Part shown: piece by piece, positions 52,566 through 64,000 of the stretch
Layout: every line of letters starts with the position of its first letter
How positions within the stretch are numbered: the first letter of the stretch is position 1
Assembly: GCA_032358255.1 (NCBI GenBank)
Contig: JAULBX010030928.1
Coordinates: 1 to 64,000 of the forward strand
DNA: 64,000 nt
Origin: Heterotrichella gracilis
Lineage: Eukaryota > Sar > Xanthophyceae > Tribonematales > Xanthonemataceae
Direction of reading: 5' to 3'
Notes under the pieces: generated by a model
What the model saw: only the letters and a program-made list of their open reading frames with translations
Databases searched by the model: none
Told to the model about the DNA's origin: nothing
Position numbers and translations under genes: made by a program

Positions 52566-55500
52566 TTACCACTCCAAGTGCCACAGGCTTGATACCATGG
52601 TGGCAACTGTCCATGGCATGCCCTGTTCATCCCTATTGCGCCCCCGCTGCATCTCCACCTGCTCCAGTATGAGACTGGCCGCCTGCTCCACCTCCCCGCG
52701 CTTGCTGTACCTGCCCAGAGAGAGGCGCAGCGTACCCACGCCATACTCAACAGGCACCTGCATGAAGCGGGGGTATAAACAAATGGCCGTATACTGCTCA
52801 CCTTCCTGAGGAGTCCACTGGATTAGTGTGTTCTGCAATTCATTTTACCGGCTGTTTTGTTTTCTTGGTAAATTACAGGAAGTTTAGATTATGACATGTG
52901 AACAAACAGAAAGGAAAATGCGCCCGGTCTCATTGACTTGAATTATGAAAGACATAATATACCAGTACATGGTGCGTAAAACCCCACTTATCCATGACCA
53001 GCATCCAGCATTGCTCGCATCCCACCATGCCTCCATGCCTCTCGCACACTGGGTAACTCACCTGCATAGCCTCCAGCACTGCCGACACTCTTGGCCCTCC
53101 CCCCGAGTGGCAGGCTGCCCCCGCTGATGCTGCCAGGCGTGTGGACAGGGCAGCCAGCAGCGAGGATGAGTCCACACCCTTGAACCCTATGCTTAGGGTA
53201 TTGGGCAGGCGGAGCGCAGGGTCTGGCGGGCCATGCACCATCACCTCGCCCTGCAAGGCCACAGGCGTAAATGCAGATCACAAGGGGGGAAACCCTAGCA
53301 TATGAAAGGTGGGATGCCATGCACGCCCCAGGAAAGACGTGGACACATGGATGGGGTTAATTTACCATGTCTTTGCTGCACCATGGAACAGGTTTGAATT
53401 CCTTCAGTCCCTGTTCTCAAATATTACAGCCTCCGGCCACATCATCCCCACCCACCTCTGGCAGCGCCCCCACCAGCTGTTGCCTCAGCTCCTCCCTCAG
53501 CGCCGCACACCTTCCCCCCACCTCCCCACCATGCTCCACAGCCCACTGGGCAGCCGCCCCCAGCCCGGCAATGAGCGCCACGCTCTCCGTGCCACCACGC
53601 ATGCCAGACTCCTGCACGTGGCGGTGCTATGTGAACAAGCATGCGGTGCAATGCATATGCCACAGTGGAGGCTGGATGGTGATGGTTGCACACTAGGGCG
53701 TGCAGCATACAGCGTGGGTCACATTCGGCTGCAGGGTTGCATCATGCATACACCAAGGTTAATACAACAATATAAGATCCTATCATTACACTCGATTGAT
53801 ACTCAGATATTGGCCACACCAAACACACGTGCTCCCCTTACACCCGACCCAGCTACATCTGCAGAGCTGGCAGCGCACCTGGCCCCCACCATGCAGCAGC
53901 TTGTCTATCGTCACCCCCTGGCGAATGTACAGCGCCGCCACCCCCTTGGGTGCACCGAATTTGTGCCCCACCACCGTCAGCATGTCCACCCCCAGGGCTG
54001 CCACGTCAACTGCCACCTGGCAGGAAAAGAGAATGGAACAGGGATGTCATCAGCAAGTGGCCCAATTGACATGCACCCTATGGCTGCTGCTGCATATACT
54101 TGTGCATAGAAGGTGGGGGTGATGGTGGGTTGCCTGCGGCACTGGGTGCAATGGGCCAGCTACCATGTGTCCCTCACAGCCTTCACATGCAATTGGCCTC
54201 TGTCTGTGCACCGCCTTGCTGTCTTCAGTGCACACATGAGTCCATGGCAGCAGTTGTGTCCCGCAGCAGTATTATAAGACTAAAGCCCTGCTCGTGCTGC
54301 TCTTGGTCGTGGCCAGGCCAGTCCCCACCGCTGGCCCCACCCCTGGCTGTGGCCATACCTGTCCCCACCCCTCCTGTGTCCCTCCTGTGCTCACCTACCT
54401 ACCTTGCCTATGCTCTGCGCCGCATCACAGTGGAACAGGATGCCGCGATCACGAGCCAGACCTGCAGCGTGGGGTGGCCAACGCTCACATGATGCAACAT
54501 TACCGCCAATCATCAAACACACAGGAGCACCCCATATTGACTGGCAGACAGTGTATGCATTGCGCATCATTGGAGTATGCAGCACTCAAGCATCTGGCAC
54601 TGAAGGGACGACGATGGGCTTTCAACCGCAATTTCAGACAGCAGCCAATCGTCAGTGTCACCAGGTCAGCAGTGCACCATTATTTATGCACTCACTGCAG
54701 GCGCAAGTCCTCACTCGCTCACTCGCTCGCTCGCTCACTCACTCACTTGTGACTACCCCGACCCACCTGCCATCTCCTGAATTGGCTGCAGGCTGCCCAC
54801 CTCGTTGTTTGAGTGCATGATGGTGACCAGGCGCGTGGCAGGGGTGAGAGCGGCAGCCAGGTGGAAGGGGTTGACACGGCCATGGGGGTCAACAGACAGG
54901 AGGCTGAAGGTGGCCAGCCCCTGTGGGTGTGAAGGGGAGGGGGCAATGTCGCACGCTGTGGCAGAAATCATTGCAGTGTGCCACAAGCCCACGGGCTGCA
55001 CAGTTCATGCAATAGAGTGCACTACACCAACCGCATGAAGTGCACACTATCCAGATTGCAACCCACATGAAAACGTGGTCAAGTTCTAGATTTATGTCCA
55101 AGTTCTAGCTGCACATTGCAAGGCAGCTTGCTGACTCAGCACCTCACATACCCTGTCCCTCAGGTAGGCCAGGCACTCCAGCACTGCGGGGTGCTCAATC
55201 ACACTGCTCACAACGTGGGGCACAAGGCCTGGCTCAGCCGCCCGCGCCGCCATGACCGCCCCCGTGATTGCCCAGTTGTCGGCCTCAGTGCCGCATGAGG
55301 TGAAAAAAACCTCGGCAGGGCTGCAGTTGATGAGGGCTGCCAGGTGGCGGCGGGCGGCGCACACGGCGTCGCGACTCTGGGAGAGAAATGGGGGGTGGGA
55401 CACGTGGGGCACATGCTCACAAGGAAGGTGGTTCTGCCTAATGGCTTGCCTCCATGTAGTATGTGTTCGTGTTCACATGCAAGTTTCTTGCTTTCTTACT

Positions 55501-56238
55501 GCGAAAACGATGTGCCACATATGCTATGGCCACTGGTGTATTTTTTGCGTGCATTGGTGCGGTGTGGTGTGGTGCGATGCGGTGGCTGCTTACCGGTGCA
55601 CCATACGCATGGCTGCTGGAAGGATTGCTACAATGCGAGGGAACACATGCGTTTGTAAGTCAAAGAGGAAGATTGGCAGCACCTAATTTACAGCTGGGTA
55701 CAGTGTCAGCAACTCTCTGCATGCATGAATGTGAGCGCAGGCAGTTGGGATGTAGCCACACAGGGTGCCATACACAAAATTAAGTACAGTTTTGCAGACT
55801 TTGAAACCTCAGCGGTGCAGCCAGGTGCTTGCAGACGATCCTCAATACACGCAGCAGCAGCAGACACACGTGTGCAGATCCAGCCCACAAAACCCGCACT
55901 CACCCAAAATGCTCTCTGAGGAAGGGTTGCATGGCATCAGCCACCTGTACAAATAAATTCCTTGATATGTTACCCTGCCGTGCAACCAAGTTCAGACCAA
56001 GCAGGCAGGGCTGGGTGCGGCGCACTACAAGTGCAGCCACGTTACAACACACTAACGATTGCAAGGTGGTCCGAAGCATGACTTGACTGTTGGCTGGAGC
56101 TGTGGATGCAGACCATGTGGGGTTGTTGGTGGTGCCACAGCCTACCTCGGGGTACACAGGTGTGGTGGCATTGTAGTCGAGGTACATGCACGCATTGGAG
56201 GCAAATGGGGAGGAGGAGGAAGCAATCGGGCTGTCCAT
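52566..56238 (-). CDS. Cysteine desulfurase / selenocysteine lyase-like PLP enzyme
   Basis: Class V aminotransferase-fold enzyme that takes S (or Se) from Cys (or Sec). Ten exons give 426 residues: 56238-56146, 55944-55904, 55627-55594, 55376-55152, 54920-54767, 54461-54403, 54016-53879, 53611-53456, 53250-53062, 52757-52566. Visible: MYLDYNATTPVYPE; GNPSSSHAYG (a 34-base exon needed to complete the block); FTSCGTEADNWAI; MHSNNEVGSLQP; HCDAAQSIGK; the PLP lysine in VVGHKFGAPKG; RGGTESV; and the catalytic Cys in SAGAACHSGG. AACHS resembles animal selenocysteine lyase rather than classical NifS (ACTS). The frame is open upstream to an ATG at 56481, so an N-terminal targeting extension is possible. 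Confidence 0.88.
54711..54747. repeat. CACTCGCT-type microsatellite in intron 5 of the PLP enzyme gene
   Basis: Alternating CACT and CGCT tetranucleotide units over about 37 bases, just below the donor of exon 5. Simple slippage repeat. Confidence 0.8.
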
Positions 56239-57156
56239 GGTGGCTGTCAAGGCGTTGCAGCGATGGACAGAGGAGGGGTTGCTGCTTAATGGCAGGTTTT
56301 GATGCTGGGGTCTGGGTTCTGAGGTGCTGGGCTGTTGGACTCCACAGGCGACCAGGAGTGGTCCAGGAGCACGAGCAAGTTTACCTAGGAAACGGTTGCA
56401 ATGGCAAACACTGCCTGAGCGTGCACCCCGATCTGTAACCCTGCGAGAGGAAAGGTCGAGGGCGTGGGTGGCGTGCTGCATCTGAAAGGGGGGCGAGTTC
56501 CCATGTGTTGCATCTTCACCTTCACCACCACTGCTTGACGTGTGCACATACCCTTTCACCATATGTAGGCTTAGCTATTGTTAATGTTTTGTATGGCCCA
56601 ACTTTGCAAGCTCCAACTGCGGTATATGTAGTGATAGCAAGCTTATATGCATGCATTTGCAGTGCATATGCATTGTGGGCTGAACGGGTGCCAGGTGGCG
56701 ACAGCGCAGCACTGCAGAGATTTCAAAACTTGCAAGATCATCAGCATCGTGTTTAAAAGCCTGGCTTCAGCGTTCCTTGAGCGTATTTGTGGACTGTCCC
56801 TTGTACCTTCATCGCACCGTTGCCAGAACAGTGGGGTTGGGGCAGGCGCTGGGGAGACGGTAGGTAGTGTGCATCTTGGCCGCTGGTCTCAACAACTGCA
56901 TGCTGCACCCGTTCAGTGCCAGCAGCGTTGCCCTGGTTCATCCAGTGAAAGCACTTTCCATTAGCTGCACATTCTGCATTCCGTTGTGACAACTCTTCTC
57001 TGCGTATGCATGCATAATTACCCAGCATGTGCACCCCAAGTGCCCGACAAGCATGCAGCGCCCCAGTTAACTGCAGTTCCTCCATCCCTGCTCCACCTTT
57101 GACTCGGGGTTCTGGTGAAGGTGTGGAGCCTTTGTAGAACACAAGTGAGGCCGTCA
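56239..57156. promoter_or_regulatory. Shared spacer of divergent PLP enzyme and Dabb-protein genes
   Basis: About 0.9 kb between start codons, or 0.68 kb if the upstream ATG of the left gene is used. TGCATGCA palindromes lie near 56650 and 57008. Frames on both strands here have no family match or splice support. Confidence 0.4.
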
Positions 57157-59159
57157 ATGGCCACCTCCCACCTGTGCTCCAGCGCGACCACTCGCCCCCT
57201 GGGGCACACCCACACACGCCAACACGCACCAACACCCGGCTGGTCCCCCCTGCACCACCCTTACACCAGCAGCACTGGACCCCCCTTGTTAAGGAGGGTG
57301 TCAGCGCCCCCACGCCTCCATGTATGCCGCGCCTCCTCCCGCCAAGCAGACGTTGCAGAGCTGCTTACCCTGCTTAGGGTCAGGCCGGAGGTAGAGGAGG
57401 TATGATGACCAAGTTTCAAAGCTTTCAGCAAAGGGATCTAGACCTAAGTTGTAGTCGGCAGCCCAGGGCTGTGGCAAGCGGCGTTTTGAGGCGGGGGCTC
57501 GCAGCAGTCAATTGCCTTGTCGAGGTTCAGAGTTCTGGACATACTAGCACAGTGCACTGCAATGTAGGGTCACACTCTACAACAGTGCTGCTACAGCATT
57601 GTGTGGGGGGTTTGATTTGCATTCACAACCACCAGCACCCATTTCCCATGGCCACCATCCAATACGCTGCCACGCATGTTAGAGCTTGGAGCTCAAGCTT
57701 GAGCTTCTGCCGCCCCCCTCTCGCACCCTGTGTGAAAGAAATCATGCTTGCCGCACCACAGCCGCACCTGCTGTTCACACCAGCCTTGTCACCACCAACA
57801 GCCCTCCTCATTCTACCTCCTGTCCCTTCCCCAGGCCGAAGCTTCCCGCCTGCTAGACAACCTGTGGTCCCTCCAATACGTCATACCCTCGGTGCTGTGT
57901 GCATCGGCGGGCCCTCTCCTCCCCGCATTCAACCAACATGCACCCCTTGAGGGGGGCGCCACAGCCCCCGCTGTCCCCACACATGCGGTGCTGAAGCGGT
58001 TTGGCAGCGCCGCCGCGTGCAGTGCGTTTGCCGACCACCCCCGGCGTCGCCTCATGCTGGCGCAAGCAGCCCAGGAGCAGTGCGAGTGGCTGGTAGAGGT
58101 GGCATTCCAGGTCAGACCCTAGGCTAGGGTTTGGATGATCATAACGTGGCCGTGAGCAGCAGTATGGAACGTAGACTGGGCCACCAGTGGCTGGCTAAAT
58201 GTGTGGTGTGGTCTTTGGGTCCAGGGATGAGCAGCAAGGTATGCTACCGTGAGCGGTAATACAGCTTTAGTGCAGTTGCCACTAGTGGTTTGTCAATGCA
58301 GCACGCTGGGTGGCATTGGCATCGGGCACTAAATTCACGTCTGTGCTGCATCCAAACACCCTTCTTCCCTTGTCCTGCAGGGCAAGGTGGAAAACGAGCT
58401 GGAGTCAATATTCAGGAGGGGAGGGGAGTGGGATGAGGGGGTGGAGCACGTGCTGCTGCTGGCTGCCAAGGGGGGGATTAGAGCGGAGATGGCGGGGGAG
58501 TACCTGTCCCAGCTGGCGGCTGTGGCTCAGAGCAGCATGGCGGGTGCTGTGCAGGCATCCACAGGGGCGGTGATCACCTGTACTATGGACACAGGTGAGA
58601 GGGAGGCGCACCATGGTTGAGTGGCATGGGGAGAATCCAAGCATGAGCCTGGCATCGCATATTGCTGCGATCCTAACATTATGTTTTCCTGTTACCACGC
58701 TCAGCAAGTACTAGGTCTTTCTTAAACCCCGCAAGAAGCCCCCAGGCTGGCTGGCACCCATGTGCATAGATCCCCACCCATGATCGGGCGCCATCACACC
58801 TGACACCTTTAGTCCCTTGCAGCTAGTTATTGCAAGAAGTCTGTGCATGGCGCCTGTAGTCCTTGGATGTAGGTTGTAGGAGGTTGGGGGCGGCAGCCCC
58901 TGTGGTACTGATGCGGCATTCCAGTGACCACTAGCATGGTCCCCTTGCAGGCTCCACGGTGCGCCCCACCCACGCCTTCATGACGCGCTTTCAGACACCC
59001 TCACAGCTGCGCCGCTTCCTATCACTGCCCCCCTGCCAGGCGCTGTGGGACGAGGGGGACGAGCGCTGCCCCGTGCTTGCCCTACAGGGTTTTGCTGTGT
59101 CTGTGGTGGGGCCCACTGACTCTGCCACCCAACAGCAGGGGCCAGGGGGGCTGCTGTGA
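57157..59159 (+). CDS. Plastid-targeted stress-responsive A/B barrel (Dabb) domain protein
   Basis: Four exons give 313 residues: 57157-57399, 57835-58110, 58381-58594, 58951-59159. The first about 60 residues are rich in Ser, Thr, His, Pro and Arg and poor in acidic residues, ending near RLHVCRASSRQ, as in an algal chloroplast transit peptide. Two Dabb-like segments follow: one ends FADHPRRRLM; the other begins VEHVLLLAAKGG and ends THAFMTRFQTPSQLRRFLSL. This resembles plant plastid two-Dabb proteins (Arabidopsis UP3 type), whose biochemical role is unclear. The assignment rests on pattern resemblance rather than a strict motif. Confidence 0.62.
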
Positions 59160-59887
59160 GCGCAATGGATTTCTGGGCCACAATGTGGCACGCGGCATGA
59201 TATAGTACAGGCCCATTCTTTACGTGCACTGCTGAGGTATGCATTGCAACCGGTGTGTAAGTTACGTTGAACGTGACAGTGGTGTGGACTCCAATTTGAC
59301 AATGCACCAGTGCAATTTCCATACTCAGGCATAGCTACGTAGATATATATCCGTTTCTGATTGTACCCATGATACTGAATCAGATGTCAGTCAGACCAAG
59401 ACCGAGTCTCTCCCTCAGGGATTCGGCCCCATGATGGGGCCGCCAAATTGTCCCCCACAGCGCCACATCCATCATGATCCGTTAAGCGCCCATAAAACAG
59501 AACACACCCAGGCTTGGTTGCCACACGTAACACAATCAATGACCCATTTGACTGCCTGTGTGTCACTGATAGTTGCATACCATGTGCATACCACGGTTGC
59601 TAAAGAAGTAAAGAAGGAAACGCCAGGCGAGATAAACAGGCGGGGTTGCACCCCCTTGAACACAGTTGAGAGCCTTTGCATGCCAACGGTAATTTTAGTA
59701 CAGAAATCTGCCAGACGTGGTGCATCAAGCCATGGCATGTTTGTTTGCAGTATTGCATTTCCGGTGATGTACACAGCTGCTTGCAGTGCAGCAGGCCACC
59801 CCTGCACAGCGCCGCAGAACCATTAATTTCCCCAAAAATAAGGTAACTACATCACCCTGGCCCCTGCCCCCGCCCAGCCCCCCTGGC
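59160..59887. other. Spacer between two convergent genes
   Basis: About 0.7 kb holding the 3' UTRs of the Dabb-protein gene (+) and the unknown gene (-). A 110-codon frame at 59472-59807 (-) has no start context or family resemblance. I see no gene. Confidence 0.4.
59256..59260 (+). promoter_or_regulatory. Candidate TGTAA poly(A) signal of the Dabb-protein gene
   Basis: TGTAA 97 bases past the stop codon, followed by AGTTACG. Confidence 0.45.
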
Positions 59888-61475
59888 CTACATGGTGACA
59901 CCCTTGGCCTGCGGCCCCGCGCCGCCGATGAAGATGGCCTTGGTGAATCCATCGCGCACCCACTCCAGCAGGCTGGCATCCGAGCCAGGCATGCGGTGGC
60001 GCGACAGCTCCGCCTTTGCCTGCGTGACCCCCCTCATCCGCACGGCGGCGCAGCGGCACAGCGGGTGCATTCGTATGGGCTGCAGGAAGCCCTCTGCGGT
60101 GATGAGCACCACGGTGGCCGCGATCTCGTTGCCGGAGTAGTTGTGGGTGCACAGCAGGGGGACCACGGCGGGCAGGGTGCGCTGAAGCGCGGCGTTGACC
60201 AGCGCCGGGGTGAGGCAGAAGACTGCGCTGATGGAGGTGATGAGGGACACCACCAGGTCCATCCACTCCCTGCACAGGAGGAGGTGGGAGGTGTTCGGTG
60301 TTGGTTACTGAGAGAGCTTCCTTGGCTGATTGAGGCGTGTGCAGGGGGTGAGCTGTGCTGCAGAAGGCATGCAGGTAGCATGAAACACAAAAATGGCATC
60401 CAAATAAATGCCGCAAACCTCTTATCTGCCCAAAAAGCAGAAAAGTATTAGTAAATGCAATTGGGACCAATCATAAGTATTCATACGTAAGTATGGGACA
60501 ATATATCATCTTGCACCCACCCAGGCTGTATATGGCCACAGCCAGGCATGGTGGTCTCCAGGTGGAGGTGAGAGCCTTACCTAAAGTCTGGGGCGGAGCT
60601 GGCAGGAGGTATGTGTACAACGGGAGTGATCTCCCTGCCCGTGCTGCTGATAATGGGTAGGGGTGCTCCGCCATGCTGGGCACCACCCATGACGCCGTGG
60701 TCAGATTGCAATGCGACGCTGGTTGGTGCAAAGGGCTGTGGGCCACCGGCAGCGAGGCCTGAGTGCACCCCTCCGCCTTGCTGTGGCTCCTGCATCTGGT
60801 CCTGGTCCGACCCGCTGCTGCCTGCTGCAGCCACAAGTATACCCCCGCCAGCTGGCGCGTCCGTGGGCGAGGTGGCCAAGGGGGAGTGGGACAGCACGGA
60901 AAAGGGAGACAGCGCGGCAACGGTGCGCGTCAGGATCCTGCTGTACTGTGGGGCGGTTGCAGGCAGTGCCAGCGGCCGCGTGGGCTGTGGGCCGGCTGGG
61001 AGGCCCAGCAGGGTTTGAAAGCTGGCGTGCCTGTCTTCGGTCTGATCAGAGGAGGTTGACTCAACAGCCACGTTCTGGTCTTCTGGTTCTGGTTCTGGTT
61101 CTGGTTCCAAGTCTTCCTGTTCTGCTGCTCCAACAGAAAAGTTCACCTACAAAGCAGATGGGGCGGGTTTCAATGTCATGAAAGGAAACCCATGGAAGGG
61201 TGTTTGGGTGCAAATCCAAGCCTCACCGACTGCCTGGGCTTCCTGAGGCGTGAGGATCGCTTCCGCTTCATTCCCATGTCTTCAGAGATGGGTTCACTGG
61301 CTATAGCTTGCGTTTTGCTGCGGGTGTGGACAGGCTTTGGGGTTTCTGTGACGCCTGCTGTGGCATCGGTGCCGCCCTGGGAGTTAGAGCCTTCGGCCAT
61401 GCCCAGGCCTCGATACGGGTTGGTCTGTTTCCTGTGTCTTGCCCGGGAGGGCAAGCTGTTGCCTGCCAAACTCAT
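59888..61475 (-). CDS. Unknown protein with basic N terminus and helical C terminus
   Basis: Three exons give 398 residues: 61475-61227, 61146-60581, 60269-59888; phases agree and the frame closes. I do not recognise the family. The N-terminal 83 residues end in a Lys/Arg-rich stretch (MKRKRSSRLRKPRQS) that could be a nuclear signal. The middle is low-complexity, with Glu-Pro repeats, then Pro/Gly/Ser/Gln-rich sequence. The C-terminal about 125 residues look like packed helices (EWMDLVVSLITSISAVF, PALVNAALQRTLPAVVPLL, AATVVLITAEGFLQP) and end near FTKAIFIGGAGPQAKG. A HEAT-like fold is possible but unproven. Confidence 0.68.
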
Positions 61476-62678
61476 TTGCACACCTGCACCTTTAAAACAC
61501 GCGCGATCAGGCTAAGTGGCTCGAGTTGCTGTTTGGACGCCTGACAAATCACGGAAAGATCAGTAAATAGCTGTTGGCCCCCCACCAAGCGCCACCAAAC
61601 GAAGTCACAAGCTCCTGGCCCAAAAAAAGTGATGAAACCCCCAGAAGCGAGCAGAACGGACGTGCTCGCGGGGATGTGTGTTACCTGAAGCTGCAGTTGT
61701 CAGGCAGGCGACTCGCTCTGGTGCCACGCGTGGGCCTGGGGTTTGAAGCCAAGGAAACGCGGCCAACACCACCCACAGAAGCCCAGGTACCACCAAGGCT
61801 CCACGAACAGTAGCCCAAGGATGGATTTCTGCCGTTCAAAGACGTTGCGTGTGGTGTTTTCAGATAAACCTGTGCATTTCAGGTACCGAGGAAGGTTGTG
61901 GACACAATCTGAAGTTGGAGCCTAAACCAAGCTTCAGGCGTCAAAGAAACAGGTTTCAAAGCCTCAACAAAACACAGTCCTTCTGAATGTCTTTCTTGCT
62001 TGTGCTTTACAGCCACCTGGGTGTTGCAGACCCCAGCAGAAGGTGCCAGGTTGACGTTTCCCCATGAGTGCAGCGGTGGTGGCCTTTACTGATACGGTGA
62101 CACCTGTCAGCATTGCAGATGTGCCACCTGGACACTGTGTGGATTGACACGTAGACGGAACGGTTTTGCATAGCCCGGGCACTTTGCCGGGCTATATGCA
62201 TGCATTTGCTTCCGTCATTCACAAACAGCCCGGGCACTTTGCAGACAAGGTTGTTTTACTTGCTTGCACGAGTATATAACGGCTTTTGGGCACCGCCCAC
62301 CGCGGCTATCCAGAGCATTTCCCTTGCATGCACTGTTGCAACAGGCATATTCAAGCAAGCCAAGTCTACAGTGGTTGCCCATAGCAGTACGGTTCTTCTT
62401 GGCCCCCTTATGCTTTTGCTTTAGGCGCAGGTGTATTCTGACGCTCGCTCGCTGAGACTGTGGCAAAACAGAAAGCTTGCTCTTTAGGCAGCAAGTGCAA
62501 TAACTCAAGGAAATAAAGTTAAGACAGCCTTTCTTTGTTGTTCCCAGTCAACTGCCTGTGCTAGTCATAGTTAACTGGGTTGGCGCTTGTTGGAGGCGAT
62601 CTGGAAAGCTTGGTTCCGCATGTGGCAGTCATGCCCAACGGACTGACGCCATGGACTGACTGATACCACCGGACCCAC
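61476..62678. promoter_or_regulatory. Spacer of divergent unknown gene and ITPK4-type gene
   Basis: About 1.2 kb holding both promoters. It contains a direct repeat of AGCCCGGGCACTTTGC-like sequence (about 62173 and 62227) around a TGCATGCA palindrome (near 62200). No gene is supported. Confidence 0.4.
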
Positions 62679-64000
62679 ATGGAAGTCATCCTTGTGCACA
62701 GCTCTTGCTTCACGGCTCAGGATGCAGGTGAGGCCCCTGCATGTACATGTGCCTATCGCAACAATGCAGAAGCCGTGGCTCACCACCCGTGTGTGCAGAG
62801 GTGCAGGAGCTTGCGGAGGTAGTGGGGGCGCTCAAGGAGGAGGGGTTCCAGCTAGGGGTGCTGCCCCAGGCTGGAAATGAGTTGTCCATCCCTCAGCAGC
62901 TGTTGGACGCGGGCTTGCCTGAGGCGGAGGCCACAACTCCCGGTCCGGTTTCTGCTGCAGACCTCACCCGGTGGGGCACGCCACTCTTGAAAGGAAAGCT
63001 GTGGTTCAGTGCATACCTTGTCCAGCTACATCATGAGGCACCTGTGTTGAGTGTGTGCGTCGCCTTGTCAAGGTCTGACACCAGTGACGTGTGGCCACTT
63101 GCTCAGGCCTGCTGGAGGTACCCTGGTGGTGGTGCGTGGCGCGAGTGCACAGGAGCAGCGCGAGTGGGCTGCAGCTGGGTGGCAGGTGCTGGACCTCTTA
63201 CAACACCAGGTGTGACGGGGGATGCCAGCTGCACCTGCACATGTTCCTAGCCCCTCTCGCTGCCCGCTCCCTTGATGTGCCTGCCCAAAGCATGGTCCTT
63301 GCGCCATGCACCATGGGTGCATTGTCTATCAGAAGCATGCAAATGACTGGCACCGCCCCATTGTGCGTGTTGCGCCATCATCCGAAGTGACTGCTCACAG
63401 CACTACTGTGTATCGCCAGTATTTTCTCAGTCAGACCCAAAAGAAGTCAGGCACCCATCGTGTAGTGTGCATGTCTACCAAGCAGTTACACCATCAAGTG
63501 AGGCATCCATGGTGTAGACATGTGGGCATGTAGTCAACACCAGTCCCAATGCCCTTCCCACTCCCTTGCATCGCACACCCCAGGCATGCGCCTGCCCCGC
63601 AGGCCCCAGCCATCTTCCACGCCATGGCCTGCGCCTTCCGGGCCGCCACAGGCGCCCTGGTGGTTGGATACAGCATGAAGGCGTCAAGGGTGCGCTCACT
63701 GCGGGCCGCGGGCCTCATGCCCACCCGCCCTCACCATGGCCTGTGCTTCGTCCCCTTGCTGGCGGGGAGCGTGGAGTGCTGCAAGGGGGAGACGGTAGAC
63801 ATACTGCTGCACAAGGTGAAACTCAGCAAGCAGCAAGTCATGAACCCTTGACCCAACTTGACCCACATGTACCTCAGTGCCACCATGTCACTCTAGCCCC
63901 ATGCTGCGTGGCAATGACCAACTCACGCACCACACATACTGACCCGTGACATGCGCTGTTCTTGCCGTGACATCTCCCCTTCCCCCTGTATCCAGGCCAC
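62679..64000 (+). CDS. Inositol polyphosphate kinase, ITPK4-type, 5' part
   Basis: ATP-grasp kinase family that phosphorylates inositol polyphosphates. Exons read are 62679-62727, 62799-63003, 63107-63209 and 63603-63815; the next acceptor (GTATCCAG) opens exon five at 63996, at the window edge. The frame gives MEVILVHSSCFTAQDAG, GALKEEGFQLGVLPQ, GTLVVVRGASAQE, then GALVVGYSMKASRV, HHGLCFVPL, VDILLHK and AT. This follows Arabidopsis ITPK4, as I recall it, in having an extra N-terminal domain before the ITPK N-domain (MKPSRV, GLIFLPL, ADIIFHKAT). The donor of exon 2 (GTTCAG) is weak and was chosen because it restores this match. The ATP-grasp part lies outside the window. Confidence 0.75.

Noticed and set aside
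54711-54747. Regular short repeats suggesting a CRISPR-like array
   Set aside because: Only a tetranucleotide microsatellite without spacers, inside an intron.
56753-57313. 186-codon minus-strand frame between the PLP enzyme and Dabb-protein genes
   Set aside because: It overlaps the transit-peptide exon in antisense and lies in a promoter region; no recognisable motif.

Overview
The window looks like nuclear DNA of a green alga, most probably a chlorophyte of the Chlorophyceae. Genes are broken by many short GT-AG introns. Exons are GC-rich, while introns and spacers are rich in TG/CA. Candidate poly(A) signals are TGTAA, and the gene content is plant-lineage: a plant-type RPT2 Walker A motif, a GRDP-type protein, an ITPK4-type kinase and a plastid-targeted A/B-barrel protein. 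The palindrome TGCATGCA is scattered throughout. I read splice sites by hand. For ten complete genes the exon phases close into one open frame, which is the main support for those models. I saw no tRNA, rRNA, CRISPR array or virus-like element.

Layout. 754-1734 (-) is an exostosin-like glycosyltransferase. 2263-3572 (-) is a TBL/PC-esterase type protein with its 5' exon missing. 5117-11346 (-) is a 15-exon GRDP/DUF1399 protein. 12657-17674 (-) is a secreted metallophosphatase of the purple or tartrate-resistant acid phosphatase type. 19627-21663 (-) is proteasome subunit RPT2, head to head with 22192-29868 (+), the DHX37/Dhr1 DEAH helicase. 30765-35158 (+) is a lipid-anchored GAF-PAS-kinase. 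36215-40136 (-) is a PEX5-like protein, head to head with 40663-48197 (+), the UFM1 E3 ligase UFL1. 48198-52205 is a tandem array carrying two intact paralogues of an unfamiliar protein and extra copies of the UFL1 last exon. 52566-56238 (-) is a SCLY/NifS-like PLP enzyme, head to head with 57157-59159 (+), a plastid Dabb-domain protein. 59888-61475 (-) is an unrecognised protein, head to head with 62679 onward (+), an ITPK4-type inositol phosphate kinase that runs off the window.

Most genes are conserved housekeeping functions: protein turnover (RPT2, UFL1), ribosome biogenesis (DHX37), peroxisome import (PEX5-like), sulfur or selenium chemistry, phosphate recovery and inositol phosphates. 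They are not an operon or pathway. The part most likely to be undescribed is 47.9-52.2 kb: a locally amplified unit that joins the 3' end of UFL1 to a novel gene family, including one inverted fragment. A 40-bp perfect hairpin flanked by 7-bp direct repeats in a PEX5 intron, and exon-end duplications inside UFL1 introns, are the other structural oddities.
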